Positions 42,906-54,370 of a stretch of 64,000 nt of DNA are shown piece after piece. Made by a program: the position numbers and the translations under genes. Every line of letters begins with the position of its first letter. Within the stretch, counting starts at the first letter, position 1. Origin of the DNA: Sphaerulina vaccinii. Taxonomy: Eukaryota > Ascomycota > Dothideomycetes > Mycosphaerellales > Mycosphaerellaceae. The DNA is taken from the NCBI GenBank assembly GCA_022570795.1, contig JAKUDP010000006.1, forward strand, positions 2,232,001 through 2,296,000, read 5' to 3'. The notes under the pieces were generated by a model. It was not told the DNA's origin. It made no database searches and saw only the letters and a list, made by a program, of their open reading frames with translations.

Positions 42906-44657
42906 GAAAGGTGAGGCTGCGGCACTTTTTCGACGCGCCATACCATAGCACACAGACCTGTTCGACGGCACTTTGTCCGGTGGCCATGAACTCATCGTCG
43001 CTCGTACAGCGAGTCGGATGTTGTTGACAAACACGCTATTTGGAAGAAATCGTTCGTGCCTGTCAGAGCTCTCATGCTTGTTTGACGTCAGGAGCATAGC
43101 ACGCAGCTCACTGATTCGTTCAGCAGAATCGCAAAGTGCTCGATGTGGATGTCGTGAAGCGATTGAGTTGAGATTGTGTCGAAGTCAAGGCTCGGGTACA
43201 CGGCATGAGGCTCAAGAACAGCATGCCGACGGCTGCCGGAGTTTTGACAGACTTGAGCTTCTCTTTACATCATCTCTGCGACAACAATAACAGGCTTACT
43301 GCTGCAGACTGGAGTCAGAGAGTCGTCCAAGGTTCGAAGAGGATGAAGATTGAATACTGTCTTCTCCGAGCTGCATAGAGTGCAACGAGGAATAGAGGCC
43401 CCGAGAAAAGCAAGTCTCAACATCTGATCTCAGATGATCTGGAGAGGAAACATGGAGGGAAGCTGAAGAAGGGTCGATCGAGAGCTGATGGTAATGTGGA
43501 ATTCTATGAGGATCAGGTTGATGATATGCATGAGAAGAGGGAGATCGCACAAGAAGGATGATGCAGAGGACTAGGAAGTCTGTGGCCGAGGAGAAGAGGA
43601 GGGAGAAGACCTGAGACGAGCTGCGCGGCGTTGTGATCATGAATACTCTCTTCTTTGGATACTACTGGACCACTCTCAAGGAAAATGGGAAGGACTGGAC
43701 AAGGCTCCACTGCTCACTTTTGACGAGATACGGCGCGAAATATCTTGTCAATCGTCTCAGCCAGAGCATTGCAGAGTCGACTCAAGGTCCCGGCGTTACT
43801 ACTTGAAGTGCATGAAAATGTATCAATAACATGATAAGCCCAGCGGCGGACTCGCACAGGACACTGCAACGACACCGTGGTGACACTGGTATTCCTCCTC
43901 AGCAGCTTCGAAGCCTGACTTGACGATGCAAAGGAAGTCACAAGTCAGGTTTAAAGCTTCAACTCGACAGTACGATATAACATTTCAACATTGACAGCTC
44001 AGTAGTTCGCCTCTTAAGTCATGCGTGGAATATGGTTCCAGGACAAGGAGAGTCTCTGCTGGCACGCATCACTGCATACAAGACGCTCGCGTAGCCTCTC
44101 TCCTACGAACGGCACAACCACTCTACCTCAGGACTTTCGACGGGCATAGGGAGGTCAATATGACCCTGAGGTCAAATCTCAATTGTGAAACGGTGAAACC
44201 ACGAAGCACATATAGCATGTTCGAAAGAAGAGGCCTCCACGCTCAAGACTAATTTATTGGTCGAATGCCGAGTTTATGGAAGGAGCGGACATCAACTAGC
44301 GCCGGAAGGTCCCGCACTAATCAAATGCGAGAGCGGCTTTCACATGAAGAAGGGCCACAAGTGTGGCATTAGCAGTGGCCATCTGGAAGAGAGCCTGATC
44401 TCAGCAGCATTGGAACAGGCTTTTTTCCCCAACATGGATCTAATTCGGATTCTTAGGAGGCTGTTATAGAGTAAGCATGCAGGTATTCCAGTGTGTTGTC
44501 CATTGCATCAGCGTTGCAAATGTTAGCAGTAGGGCCGGAGATATGATATGAGTGGTAAGTTTGGAAATGCAGCGTCGTGGAAAGCTGATTAGGAGGTAGA
44601 AGCCTCATATAGGTTGCTCATATCATAATCGTAAGACAAATCGACCGAAGCGGCCTC
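42906..44657. other. Long intergenic stretch, nothing recognised
   Basis: Frames at 42973-43290 plus, 43296-43640 minus and 44025-44469 plus are short, overlapping and lack motifs. No repeats stand out by eye. Confidence 0.5.
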
Positions 44658-46317
44658 TCAAGGGCGCCATCTGAAAGCTGGATGCTTCCAGTCCAGAGCC
44701 TCGATATCCTTCTGCGAAAGCCCTTGCACCTCTGCATCGACGTTCCTTCGCTCACGCTTCCTGTTGTCCCATGGTTGATAAAGATACAACAACGTGGATA
44801 AGATGAGAATGGTGCTGCTCGTTGCCAGGTTGAGTCCGTTTCCGATGCGGTAGTTTGGCCCATCGAACGGCAAGAAGGCCCAGGTAGAGATGAGGCCTCC
44901 TACATTGCCCAGCATGACATTGGTGCCAATGGCAGAAGAGCGAGCAGTGTCAGATACCACGTTTGCGGAGACATGTGCATTGCATAGTGATCCGAAAGTA
45001 AAAGCTCCAATGGCAATCAAGAAGATGGCACCGTATCGGACCTGAGGGTCTGCGCTGGCAAGGAACATGATGTATCCGGTCATCATGAGTGGAGCAGATC
45101 CAATGAAGAAGACTGTGCGTCTGTCGATCTTCGTCGAGATGAAAGGAACCACAAGTGTTGAGACAGCTCCCACAACGTAAGGTGGGACGGTACGGAGCTG
45201 CTGGTGGACGACTGTCTGCTTCGGGTAGATGGTCCTCACAATCGTTGGTGCAAAGAAAGCCAGACCTTGTACTGTGATGTTGTCGAGTAGGAAGATGACA
45301 GCAGTAGCCAGCACCACGGGGTTGAAGATACCACGGAAGATCTTCCTGCTGTCCATCTTGTCGAGTACTGCGGACTGACCAACGCGCTCCGACTTGACAC
45401 GCGCGATGGCCAAGATCTTCTCCTCGGGAGTCAACCAGCGCGCAGTTTCTGGCCGATCTGTGAGAGTGATGAATGCGATGAGTGAGAGACCCATAGTAAT
45501 GATGCCCTCAATCACAAAGATCATCCTCCATGAGTGAACTTCTCCGAAGCCGGGCAGAGTCAGGATTCCAGAAGCCAGAAGACCACCGAAAGCGCCAGCC
45601 AGAGGTGCCATCACGACGTACATGGCGAGACGGAAAGCCAGCTCCTTTCGTCTATACCATCGACTCAAGTAATACGCGATTCCAGGCAGCATTCCAGCTT
45701 CGAAGAGGCCCAGAATGAATCGGACGCCGCAAATCTGTGCCTTGGTGTGGACGAATCCACATGCTACGGAAGCGGCGCCAAAGCCCAAGGATATCGACGG
45801 AATGAACCAGCCTGGACCGAAGTACTTGCATGCCAGGTTGGACGGGATCTCGAACACGATGTAGCTGATGTAAAAGATCGAAAGCACAGTGTTGTAGTCA
45901 TAGCCGACCAGCTTCAGATCCCTCTCGAGGCCAGCCAGGCGCGCGTTGCCTGAATGTAGATGTCAGCTACTGTATCTAACATGTCAAGCAATAAGTGAAG
46001 CTCACCGATATTCGCGCGATCGATGAAGCAAAAGAGGTATAGCAATGCGACTGTTGGGATGAGGTACAGATCCATCTTTCGTCGCAACTTCTTCTCGAGC
46101 TGAGGGTCAAACTCGACCAGGGCATGGCCGTACCTGAGTTGGTTGTTAGAATAAGCTCCATAATCCATATCGTCTTCATCCCTTGCTACATGTAAACTTA
46201 CTGGTCCGTAGCCAGATGGCCTTGTGCAGCGGCGTCACCAACATCAACGACATGCTGAGCTACATGTCCCGTCTTCTCATACTGCGTCGAATCGTGATCA
46301 GAGTTTGAGGTTGCCAT
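44658..46317 (-). CDS. MFS transporter, anion:cation symporter family (Tna1-like)
   Basis: Exons 46317-46202, 46133-46006 and 45949-44658 join in frame to 511 aa. The introns are 68 nt (GTAAGT...CTCAG) and 56 nt (GTGAGC...TTCAG). The signature DLYLIPTVALLYLFCFIDRA then NIGNARLAGLERDLKL is the classic motif of fungal organic-anion carriers such as nicotinic acid permease Tna1. Further landmarks are EIPSNLACKYFGPGWFIPSI, GVRFILGLFEAGMLPGIAYY then LSRWYRRKELAFR, and the central SERVGQ loop. About 12 helices, with a short charged C-terminus. Substrate not deducible. Confidence 0.93.
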
Positions 46318-46456
46318 CGTTGCCTCTTCCTCTCTTGGTAGAGATGATGACTCTGAACCAGAAGTGGCGGGATCTGGCGGCACAGCAAACACCTGGAGAA
46401 AGCAAATCTGCAAATCTGGAGAAACCTGGAGAAGTTTGCGGGGATGGCGGATCTCA

Positions 46457-46466
46457 ATATATATAT
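46457..46466 (-). promoter_or_regulatory. TATA-like element upstream of the Tna1-like carrier
   Basis: A TATATATAT-type tract lies about 140 nt upstream of the minus-strand start codon, the only such element in the flank. Confidence 0.35.
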
Positions 46467-46467
46467 G

Positions 46468-47232
46468 AGAAATGCGATTCGAATTGCCCTCTTCCAGAGG
46501 AGAAGAGAAGAGAGGATGAAATACCGAAAAACATGTCCGAAGCTCGCGGATTCGGTTCGCGTTCGCGTAGCTGAAGCCGTGACAGAGGAAAGGTGCAGCG
46601 GGGATTATTCCTTGGTATGCTTGGCTGCAGGTGCGTTCGTGCTTCCCATTCGCCTCGCTACAATACCTTCCCGAGTACCAGAAGCTTATCACCATATGAT
46701 TCTGCGTGGCAGCGCATGGCATGGCGGAACGGTGGTCTATCCGGGATCGAGAACGTGTCACTTAGACGATCTGTCGTCGTCCGTGCCGTCGCACGAGGTC
46801 GGATGGTGGCTTCTATATACAGTGCTGCGATGCAAGGACGTTGATATTCTTGGACTTGTTTGCGCAAAAGAAGCGAGAAACGTTTTCGAGGCGCTCAGAG
46901 CAGCCACGATAAGAGGATCAGCTGAGCACAGCGACCACATCACCCGATGCTGTTGAGGAATGGAGAAAATGAGACCTTCCTGTCTGATCTGGCAGGTGTA
47001 TGATATGCTGCCACAAGAGTTGCAATGAGCGTATAGTGTCATTGCAGCCGTGCTTACGCTCAGCAGCCTCAGCTGAGATGCTATGCAGGAACTTTGATAT
47101 CTGTAACTCTATTTCTGCTGATCCCATCAGTGAATTTGACAGGCAACGCTGATCTGAACCTAGATCCTCCTGCTGGTGGTATAATTGTGTAGGGCTGCAG
47201 CAAAAGTCATGGAATGGTTCAGCAGCAATTAT
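46468..47232. other. Intergenic, nothing recognised
   Basis: Upstream region of the carrier and 3' flank of the TIR-like gene. Frames on both strands overlap and carry no motifs. Confidence 0.5.
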
Positions 47233-49234
47233 TCATCTCTTTGGCTTCTCTAACAACTTCGCCTGGCGCACAAGAAAGTTGACAGTTGGCAGGTCTTCTT
47301 CCTGGCTCAACTTGAATTTGTTCATGTCGCTCCCTACATCCTTCAATTGCTGCAGTCGGTCTTCGCTCGATGCGAGTACACCAGCAGTATCACCAGCAGC
47401 CTTCACGTGGTGCTCAAGATGCTTGTGATGTCGATACTCACGCAGCGTCTGCATCAAAAGGACCTCCGCGGCACACCATGCTCGCTCGAAGTATTTGTCG
47501 TTGACAAGACTGATCATGGCGTTGCACTGTGCGATGGCTAGTGGTAAGGCGCTGACGCCACGTATCTTGCCTCCGGGCTGTCGATCAATTTGGTCGATAG
47601 AAGCAACGTCCTACAGTGGTGGTTAGTCCAATTCGTGTTAGTTGCTAGACTATGGAGCTACTCACAAGCCAGATGTGTATGCGATCCTCAGTCAGATTTC
47701 GTGCACCTGTGACTTCCGGTGGAAGAGCCAAAAGACATTCGACAGCATTCAGCATGCGATTGTACTGGGTATGGCCATGATTGTCAGGATGGCCTAGTAG
47801 GTGTTCATACTTTCCGAGCCATTCATACGAGAAGAAGATCACGTATGGCGCACGAGAAGGATGATTGTTGTACTGAGTCGGATCGTACTTCTTCATCAGC
47901 TTCCCAAGTTTGTTGAGGCCGTCTCGATCATCAGGGTTCGGCAGCCGTTGCAGCTTGTCTCGCAAGTCGGTAAACGGAATGAACTTGAACTTATCGAACG
48001 CTTCCCGCTTTGACTGATCATTTTCGAGGAGTTGTGCATAGCTTTGTCTGAGATTGGCGATGCGCAGCTCACCCGCAGTGCGACCAAGATTTGCGCTCAG
48101 GAGTGGACGAATGTGGGCCTGAAATATGTCTCGATATTCTTTCCTTCGCTTGGCCTCGAGTCTGCGCATGGCGATCTGCTCTTCCACGTAGCCTTCTCGC
48201 TCGGGCCACTTCTTGGAGAACTCGTTCCTCAGACCGTACTCAACAATTGCTGCGCAAGTCCGATTTCCAGCTAGAATCGCGTAGTCCAATGCACTGTACT
48301 CTTGTTCATCATAGAGATCGAAGCGAACGTTGGCGTTCAGAAGCTTCCTTAGATGGCGGTTATTCTCGGTGGAGGGCTCCTTGCACAGAGCCATGGCACT
48401 CGTACACAAGCTTCCCTCGGCAGTATGGTCCCAATGAGCTTTAGCTTCCAGCTCCCTTCCCTGCGCTAACAACACATTGCCATAGTAGAATCGTGAGAGA
48501 GCACGAACAGTCGGGTCCGCTTGAGCTTGTGTGAGTGAATACGACTCGAGGCCACACTTTACTGCCTCTTCCACTTGGTTGAGCGCCAGATGACAGAGTG
48601 TGAGTCGATCCAAGCCTATGGATCTCCACATTCTAGCCTTTCCCTCTAAGCCATCGAAGTCACCATGTTGCTGCATGGCAGTCTGTAGCTTCACCGCTAG
48701 AGTGACACGCTCAGAAAGATCTTGTATCGCAGCCTGGAGAAGACTTTGTCGGTCATCGCTGTGTCGAGTTGTCGCAAGAAGATACTTGGTGAAGCCAATA
48801 TTGCCTACCGCTCTGCAGATCTCAGCCTGTGCTCTCAAGGCGTCCTCTGGAAGTGCTTCAGGATCTGCGTCTTTGGCTAGGAATCTCTGATCATCGAAGG
48901 CTCTCCTTGCATTGGCATACTCGTCTTGATGCAGGTAGACGACTCCAAGCTCGCCGAAGATCGCTGCTTCCTTGAGGAAGTCCATCTTATTGTTCAGGCG
49001 GATGGCTTGCTGCAATCGCTCTACAGCCAGAGCATAGTTCCCCTTCCTGCGCTCCACTTCTCCATACTTCCGCTCGGTCTCAACCTCATCTGGATTCCAG
49101 TACCCGCCTGTAGGACCTAAGCGCTTCTTCGCCTCATCAAGAGCGCGTGCTGCTTCCTCCCATGCTGCAATGCTCATGAACTGCACTGCAGTCTGCATAT
49201 GATACTCATAGCTGTCGTAGTTGACATTGACCAT
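47233..49234 (-). CDS. TPR / ankyrin-like / TIR-like domain protein
   Basis: Exons 49234-47666 and 47610-47233 are joined over a 55-nt intron (GTGAGT...CTGTAG) to give 648 aa. Residues about 10-290 are TPR-like helical repeats (for example ALAVERLQQAIRLNNKMDFL, ELGVVYLHQDEYANARRAFD, LCHLALNQVEEAVKCGLESY). About 300-350 looks like one or two ankyrin units (LLNANVRFDLYDEQEYSALD then YAILAGNRTC). From about 460 a TIR-like fold begins: VIFFSYEWLGKYEHLLGHPD, then IHIWLDVASIDQID, LPLAIAQCNAMISLVNDKY and FERAWCAAEVLLMQ. The Y...WCxxE motif matches the alpha-C region of TIR domains, where the Glu (here about residue 572) is the NADase catalytic residue. The intron falls exactly in the beta-strand before the DVASIDQ loop. 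A role in self/non-self or stress signalling is inference. Family-level assignment to TIR rests on motifs only. Confidence 0.75.
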
Positions 49235-49634
49235 GACTAGAAGTATTGTTGCATGATGCTAGTGAGTTTGCGGCTGACGGAGCAGAACCGTCAGCTGAAG
49301 TCATCAAGTGCCCCGCCAAGATGGACTCGAGCTGTCACAGGGCTCTGCATATGGATCCACTTGATGCACTTGTGCTCGATGCGGCTAGCAGTATTGATAT
49401 AGTAATCTCTCAGTATGCGCACCAAAACTAATCTTCACGATGTAGTACATGTATCTTGCGGACAAGCATCCCGGAACTCTCTCCGTCCGACTGCATCGTT
49501 TGGTTGCAGTACGAGTATGAAGCTACTTCGAGAATGTAAGCCTGTGAACGAATATCCATCGATCTCTTCATGCAATGTCTCGCGGTCACCAAGTGAGGCT
49601 TCGAGTTGGAAAGAGGTGTATTCAAAATGCTGGG
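49235..49634. other. Intergenic, nothing recognised
   Basis: Short spacer between two minus-strand genes. Probable promoter of the TIR-like gene and 3' region of the Myb-like gene. Confidence 0.5.
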
Positions 49635-51897
49635 TCATTGTTCGTTGTATCGCAATGTCGAAGCTCTCCGACATGTGTTACCATCGCCATGAACAGTAGC
49701 GCACAGCCAGCAAGCAGATTCGAAGTGGAGTGGCTCGAATAGAACATGTACCCATCGTCTTGAAGGCCCGATCATCACCGGAATGTAAAAGCGCATTAGG
49801 TGCGGACTTTCTTTGAAGTGCGCAATGGTTCGGCGCTGCTGGTGTTGTCCTGGCTGCGAAAGCGCTTGCAGCGAGAGATTAGGACGCAGCTCTCGTGCAG
49901 GAAAACTTTCTCCGACAGCGGCGACCACGCGGCTGGTGTCCATATGCGGCTCGTCCGAGATGTTGGCTGTGAAAATGGTTGGCGCATGCGTGAATGTATG
50001 CAAAGCTCGAAATTCGTAGTTGCGCAGTCTGATTGTCTTCTGTAGAAGGTTCTCTCGTGGAAGCGGCAACCTCGAACTTCGCCTGAACGATACCATCCAG
50101 GATCCATTTGCAGTCTGACGGACCGATTGATACCCAGTGTGCTTCCCGAAAGTGTCAGCACATGCCGCATGGACTTCCTCGAGAGTGGCGTTCTTGATAG
50201 GGACATCCGGCAATCCAATAGGGAGCAGCAACTCCACGAGATCAGTATCTGTGGATCGTGGAATGAAGGCGACATGGATATGCGGCGGGCTGGACTGTAG
50301 TTGATTGCCGGATCTTGAATGACGCTTATTAGCATCATTCCACGTAAAAGTAGTCCCAGACCAGAGCCTCTTGGTTTCAGTGGTGCTTGGTGTTCCCAAT
50401 GGTGACGCATTTCGTTGGCTGTTCGTGTCATTCATACTACTGGAAGGTGTGGCAAGGCCCGATGGATATGGAGTGTTTTCACGTATGATTGGTACACCGT
50501 TTGGATGTCTGCTCTTCATCTTGCTTTTCGCAGTCGCGACGGCATGAGGAGTGCGCTTCCGCTTCGATGGTAGCTCTGCTGCTATCTTCTCGTTTGACCA
50601 GCCATGATGCATACCCTTGAGGAGGATCCGCCTTTCTTCATCGGACCATGGGATATAGAGAGGAAAGCCATCCAGTCTGGCCGCTTCTTCAGATCTCGGA
50701 ATGTACTCGAGGTCAGAGCCCTCTGTCTCCTCAGATGTCATTTGTGCAGCATTGTCCTGGCCATAATCGCCATTGTTTCTCCTAACAACATTGTTGACCT
50801 TGGACGAATTCGCTTTCGGTAGGGATGTTGAAGAACCTCTTGAGATTGGAGGCGGCATGTCTGCTTGAGCGGCATGCGTCGTGACTGGAGCTCCTTGTTT
50901 CTTGGAGTCTGAGGACTGGGCCTTCTTCGCCGGCTGCAGTACCGTTCCATCAAACAACGAGGACACTAGAGACTTGCCACCTAATTCCTCCAGCACACGT
51001 TCCACCTTCGGAGACACAACTTTCGATCTAGCCAAGGAGCGAATGGATGCGCTACCACTTGAATCTGAGGAGTCGCTGCTGCTTGAATCTGCAAGGATAG
51101 TAGGCACAAGGTAAGCAAATATCTCTTGAGAAGCGACCCTGGAGCCCTAACAGCCAGACTTAGAAAGAGGGAATGCGTTTGGCATACTGCTGCTTACCCG
51201 AGGAGTCACTGCTCGTTGAGACTTCACTGGCAGCGCGTTTGTGAGCCTGTCTTCCCTCGACTCGTCCGCTGCTCCCTTGTGCCTCTAGCAGGTCATGAGC
51301 TGTGGCCTGAGCCGAAGTGTCCTTACTGACCCAAGGAGCAGTGTGTGCAGTTGAGTCAGCACTCCTACATTCGTCGGCCTCGTCTATGACTCTAGCAAAA
51401 AGTTGATCCAGAGATACTTGGGCATCGTCTCGCAATCGTTTCAGTATCTCTTGCACTCTCTTCTGGGGAGCTTGTTTGCGAGCTAATTCATGTATGATAT
51501 CCTGTAGGTTCTCTGCAATAGACTTTACGCAAGCTTGCTTTCTGTTGTTGAAGATATGCTCGAGAGCTGTTAAAGCAGCAGGATTGTAGAGTGGTGATGA
51601 TGGGGTCTGCTTGTGAAGGATCTTCAATGAGGCTTTGACCTCCTGCGGAAGCTTTCGCGTTTCACCTGAATCTTCAGGTTCCTGTGGAGACGAAGTGAAA
51701 TCCTGCAGGTGCCTTCCTGTCTCTCTCGAATCATTCGGTTTGTGGGCCGACGAGTCGCTCGCCTTCGCTTTCCCTTGCTTCTTGGCTTTATCAGACAGTG
51801 TCGTATGAGTTGACTTCAAGGGCGCCTTGCCAGCGGCCTCAAGCTTCACTTGTGCGTAAATCTCGTCACCTCGGCGCTGTGTATTCCTACCGGGCAT
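49635..51897 (-). CDS. Myb/SANT-like protein with a C-terminal Cys-His domain, intact paralogue
   Basis: Exons 51897-51198 and 51088-49635, spliced over 109 nt (GTAAGC...CCTTGCAG), give 717 aa. The join creates a continuous Ser/Asp tract. Residues about 95-190 are helical (KLPQEVKASLKILHKQTPSS, then AALTALEHIFNNRKQACVKS). A Myb/SANT-like three-helix segment lies near 375-425 (PWSDEERRILLKGMHHGWSN then EKIAAELPSKRKRTPHAV). After a low-complexity linker, residues about 515-715 form a domain shared with the broken gene at 19.8-21.2 kb (VELLLPIGLPDVPIKNATLE; later RFYIPVMIGPSRRWVHVLFE). It ends CWLCATVHGDGNTC, a putative zinc-binding cluster. I chose ATG 51897 over the upstream in-frame start for its shorter, more polar beginning. 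The function is unknown. DNA binding through the Myb-like part is likely. The C-terminal domain may derive from a retroelement nucleic-acid-binding protein, which is speculative. Confidence 0.75.
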
Positions 51898-52358
51898 TGT
51901 AAGAACAAGGCTCTGCAATCGCCGAGTAAATCACTGAAGTGCGTTACTTTGGGGAGAAGTTTGCACGTACCCTGCAGGTTTCTCTGTTGCAACAAGTATG
52001 AGTGCTGTTACAAGTCCGCGATGTGATGGAGAGATCTTTGAAGGACAGATTGAATCGTGCCGGAGTAGTGCGAGATTCGCCGTATATGCATTAGCAGCAT
52101 TGACCTGTGGCTCCCTTGTATTCTCATCTCCAAGACCGCGCGCAACCTAGCCAAGCGAAACTCAACCCGAACAGGACATTTTGCGCTCATTGCCTAGCTA
52201 CATTGCGGCACGAGGTCTCGGGTGCGAAGTCAAGGCGACAGCGAATGTTCCAGAGTCTGCAGTGAGCCGTTCATGATCCAGTGTGGAGCTGTGGAGGACA
52301 CTCGGATACAAGCCAGGAATACCAACGACCAGAGATCGCCAGCTGTGACTCACAGTCA
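51898..52358. other. Upstream region of the Myb-like gene
   Basis: No gene seen. The putative transposon end begins at 52359. Confidence 0.5.
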
Positions 52359-52761
52359 CGGTTACTCACGTAACTCACGCTGTGATGCTTGTGATTAAGG
52401 AGGAAGATCATGTGAATCACCTAGGGCTGAAAAGCGACTAACGCGAAGAGGTAGCTTATGCTTACGGACCCGGCTGGCGTACAGGCTGGATCTATATCAA
52501 AGTGGTACGTGCCGTCGTCCCCTCGATATAAGTGAAGGAATCGCGAAAGAGTATCGCCGTTGTCGACCTCAATCTGCGACTCGAAGGGAATAGCGACTAG
52601 CTTTCCTACGTCGACGATAGCAGGCCTATGCTATATACGCTTTTACGCGTAATTCTGAGACGTTCCGATATATCGCTGCCGCCGTGTCGCCGAAAACACC
52701 TGTGATTCACACATTTCTGTGATTCATAGTGATCAAGGGGGAGACTCACGTGAGTAATCCG
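52359..52761. mobile_element. MITE-like element with imperfect terminal inverted repeats
   Basis: The left end reads CGGTTACTCACGTAACTC (52359-52376). The reverse complement of the right end reads CGGATTACTCACGTGAGTC (52743-52761), matching at about 16 of 19 positions with one indel. Inside each end are clustered GTGATT/GAATCAC motifs (for example GTGATTCACACATTTCTGTG near 52702-52721), typical subterminal repeats. The interior (52.44-52.68 kb) is TpA/CpG-rich with no long frame. No clear target-site duplication could be fixed. It resembles a non-autonomous DNA transposon altered by point mutation. Confidence 0.55.
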
Positions 52762-54370
52762 ATCTCTGCCAACGACAGAGCGTCTTCGCCCAAGGTTTCG
52801 GCATCTGAGCTTGGCACGACGGAACAAACTATCGGAGCTCAAGGATGTGTCTCCTGGGTCGTCGCGCGGCGCTGTGATCACATCATTGACGCCTTAACGT
52901 TGCGTTGCTGCTGTATGCGCTAGCCAAAGCTCCCAACGAATCATGGCAAAAGTCTGCCGTTGTCCTTTCCGAATACGCAAAGCTCGCAGCAGCAGCCCTC
53001 CAGTGCCGTGTGATATGTACAATCTCGCATACTCGATAGCAGCCACGACAGCCCATTGAGATGAGAGCCATGAATTCAGAGATGACAGAATGCCAGGGCG
53101 TCAGCTCCAGGGATCGAAGAATGGTCGGTGCTCTGTCACAGCGGCGGGAATCCGCGATCCGGATGCTCAAGGATCTAAGACGCGATAGTCGTGTGTGTTT
53201 CGTGTACTGGCACTTGGTACTGCAAACATCTTGCCAACCAAGCCACTCCAAGCTCATGCCTCCAGCACAAGCTCAAAGAGCTTGATCAATGTCACCCCTT
53301 GAGCATTTCTAGATTGTCGTAGGTTTTCGTAGGTTGTCGTAACTTAGGTGCTGTCTGTGTAGGTATTGTAGGTGCGTAGGTTGTAGTCCAAGCACGTAGT
53401 AGAGAGAGGCCTCATACTGCTTCGCCGCAGTTTTCACATAGGTGCTCGCTTGAACTGCTTGCCGAATCGTCTAGATCTTCTTGACGGTGGGGAGGCTTCT
53501 GCCTTATTCATCCCGGCTGATTCGTCTTTACATGCCGGTGCGAACTGCACTCTCCAAGCATGAAGCAAAGATCGGTGCCTACCCGGTCTGGTCGCGAGGT
53601 GGCTTAGTGCTTGCTGCTCTGCCACAGAACGCGTTCAGCCGGAAATCTTGGTGAAGGAGCTTCTCGTGAAGCTGTCGCCAACGGTCATGTTTGGTCGATC
53701 TGCTTTGGCCTGTTCGACTTCGAAAGATCGTCAACGACATGGTAAAGAAGCAGCATCTTCGCTCCTGTCGCGGAGTCCATCATTCTCGTATGTAGTTGTG
53801 GGAGGAACGAATGAAAGACATCATTGGAAAGTGGAAAGTGAGAGCAACACACCCGAGCCAAGTCCGAAACATTTCCCCGAACATCAACCACAACAATAAT
53901 AAATAATAACAACAGACTCCAGACTTCTGCTCCCCCTTCTCCCTCTCCAACATCGTCATGCCCTCGACTATCGTATGCTGTGAAACCGCCATGACGTTCG
54001 CCTAAAACTGCTGTTCTCAGTGTTGATGCTCGACTGGTGCAGGCCCCGCGATGGACCATGCTAGTTGAATCGCTTCCATCAAGCAATATTCGAGAAAGAA
54101 CAAGTCCTCGTTCTAGGTGGGTAGACTTCGAATGGCATGCAGGACTCCACAGGATGGCTTACATATGTGCTGCATGTCCTCCAGGCAAATCGCTGATCAG
54201 TGAGTCATACGAAAGGCCTTTCACGCCCTTCATATCATCATATGTACTCAATGTCTTCTGGTGCCCTGTGCTTTCCTAGACTTTTTGCAGTGACCGTGAC
54301 TCAGTTCTCGACAAGCCTGCGGATACTTGAAAGTTTGTAAGTCAGGTGCTTCCATCAAAACAACGATACT
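52762..54370. other. Long stretch without a confident gene
   Basis: Overlapping short frames (52883-53257 minus, 53648-53899 plus, 53685-54086 minus) have no motifs. The GTAGGT-rich tract is described separately. Leader of the HD-domain gene at the end. Confidence 0.5.
53314..53385. repeat. Degenerate GTAGGT tandem repeat
   Basis: Units such as TTGTCGTAGG, TTTTCGTAGG, TTGTCGTAAC, TGTGTAGGTATTGTAGGTGC and GTAGGTTGTAG repeat with variation over about 70 nt. Non-coding. Confidence 0.7.

Noticed and set aside
53314..53385. GTAGGT tract as a possible CRISPR or telomeric array
   Set aside because: Units are short and degenerate without spacers, and the unit is not TTAGGG; it is a simple degenerate tandem repeat.
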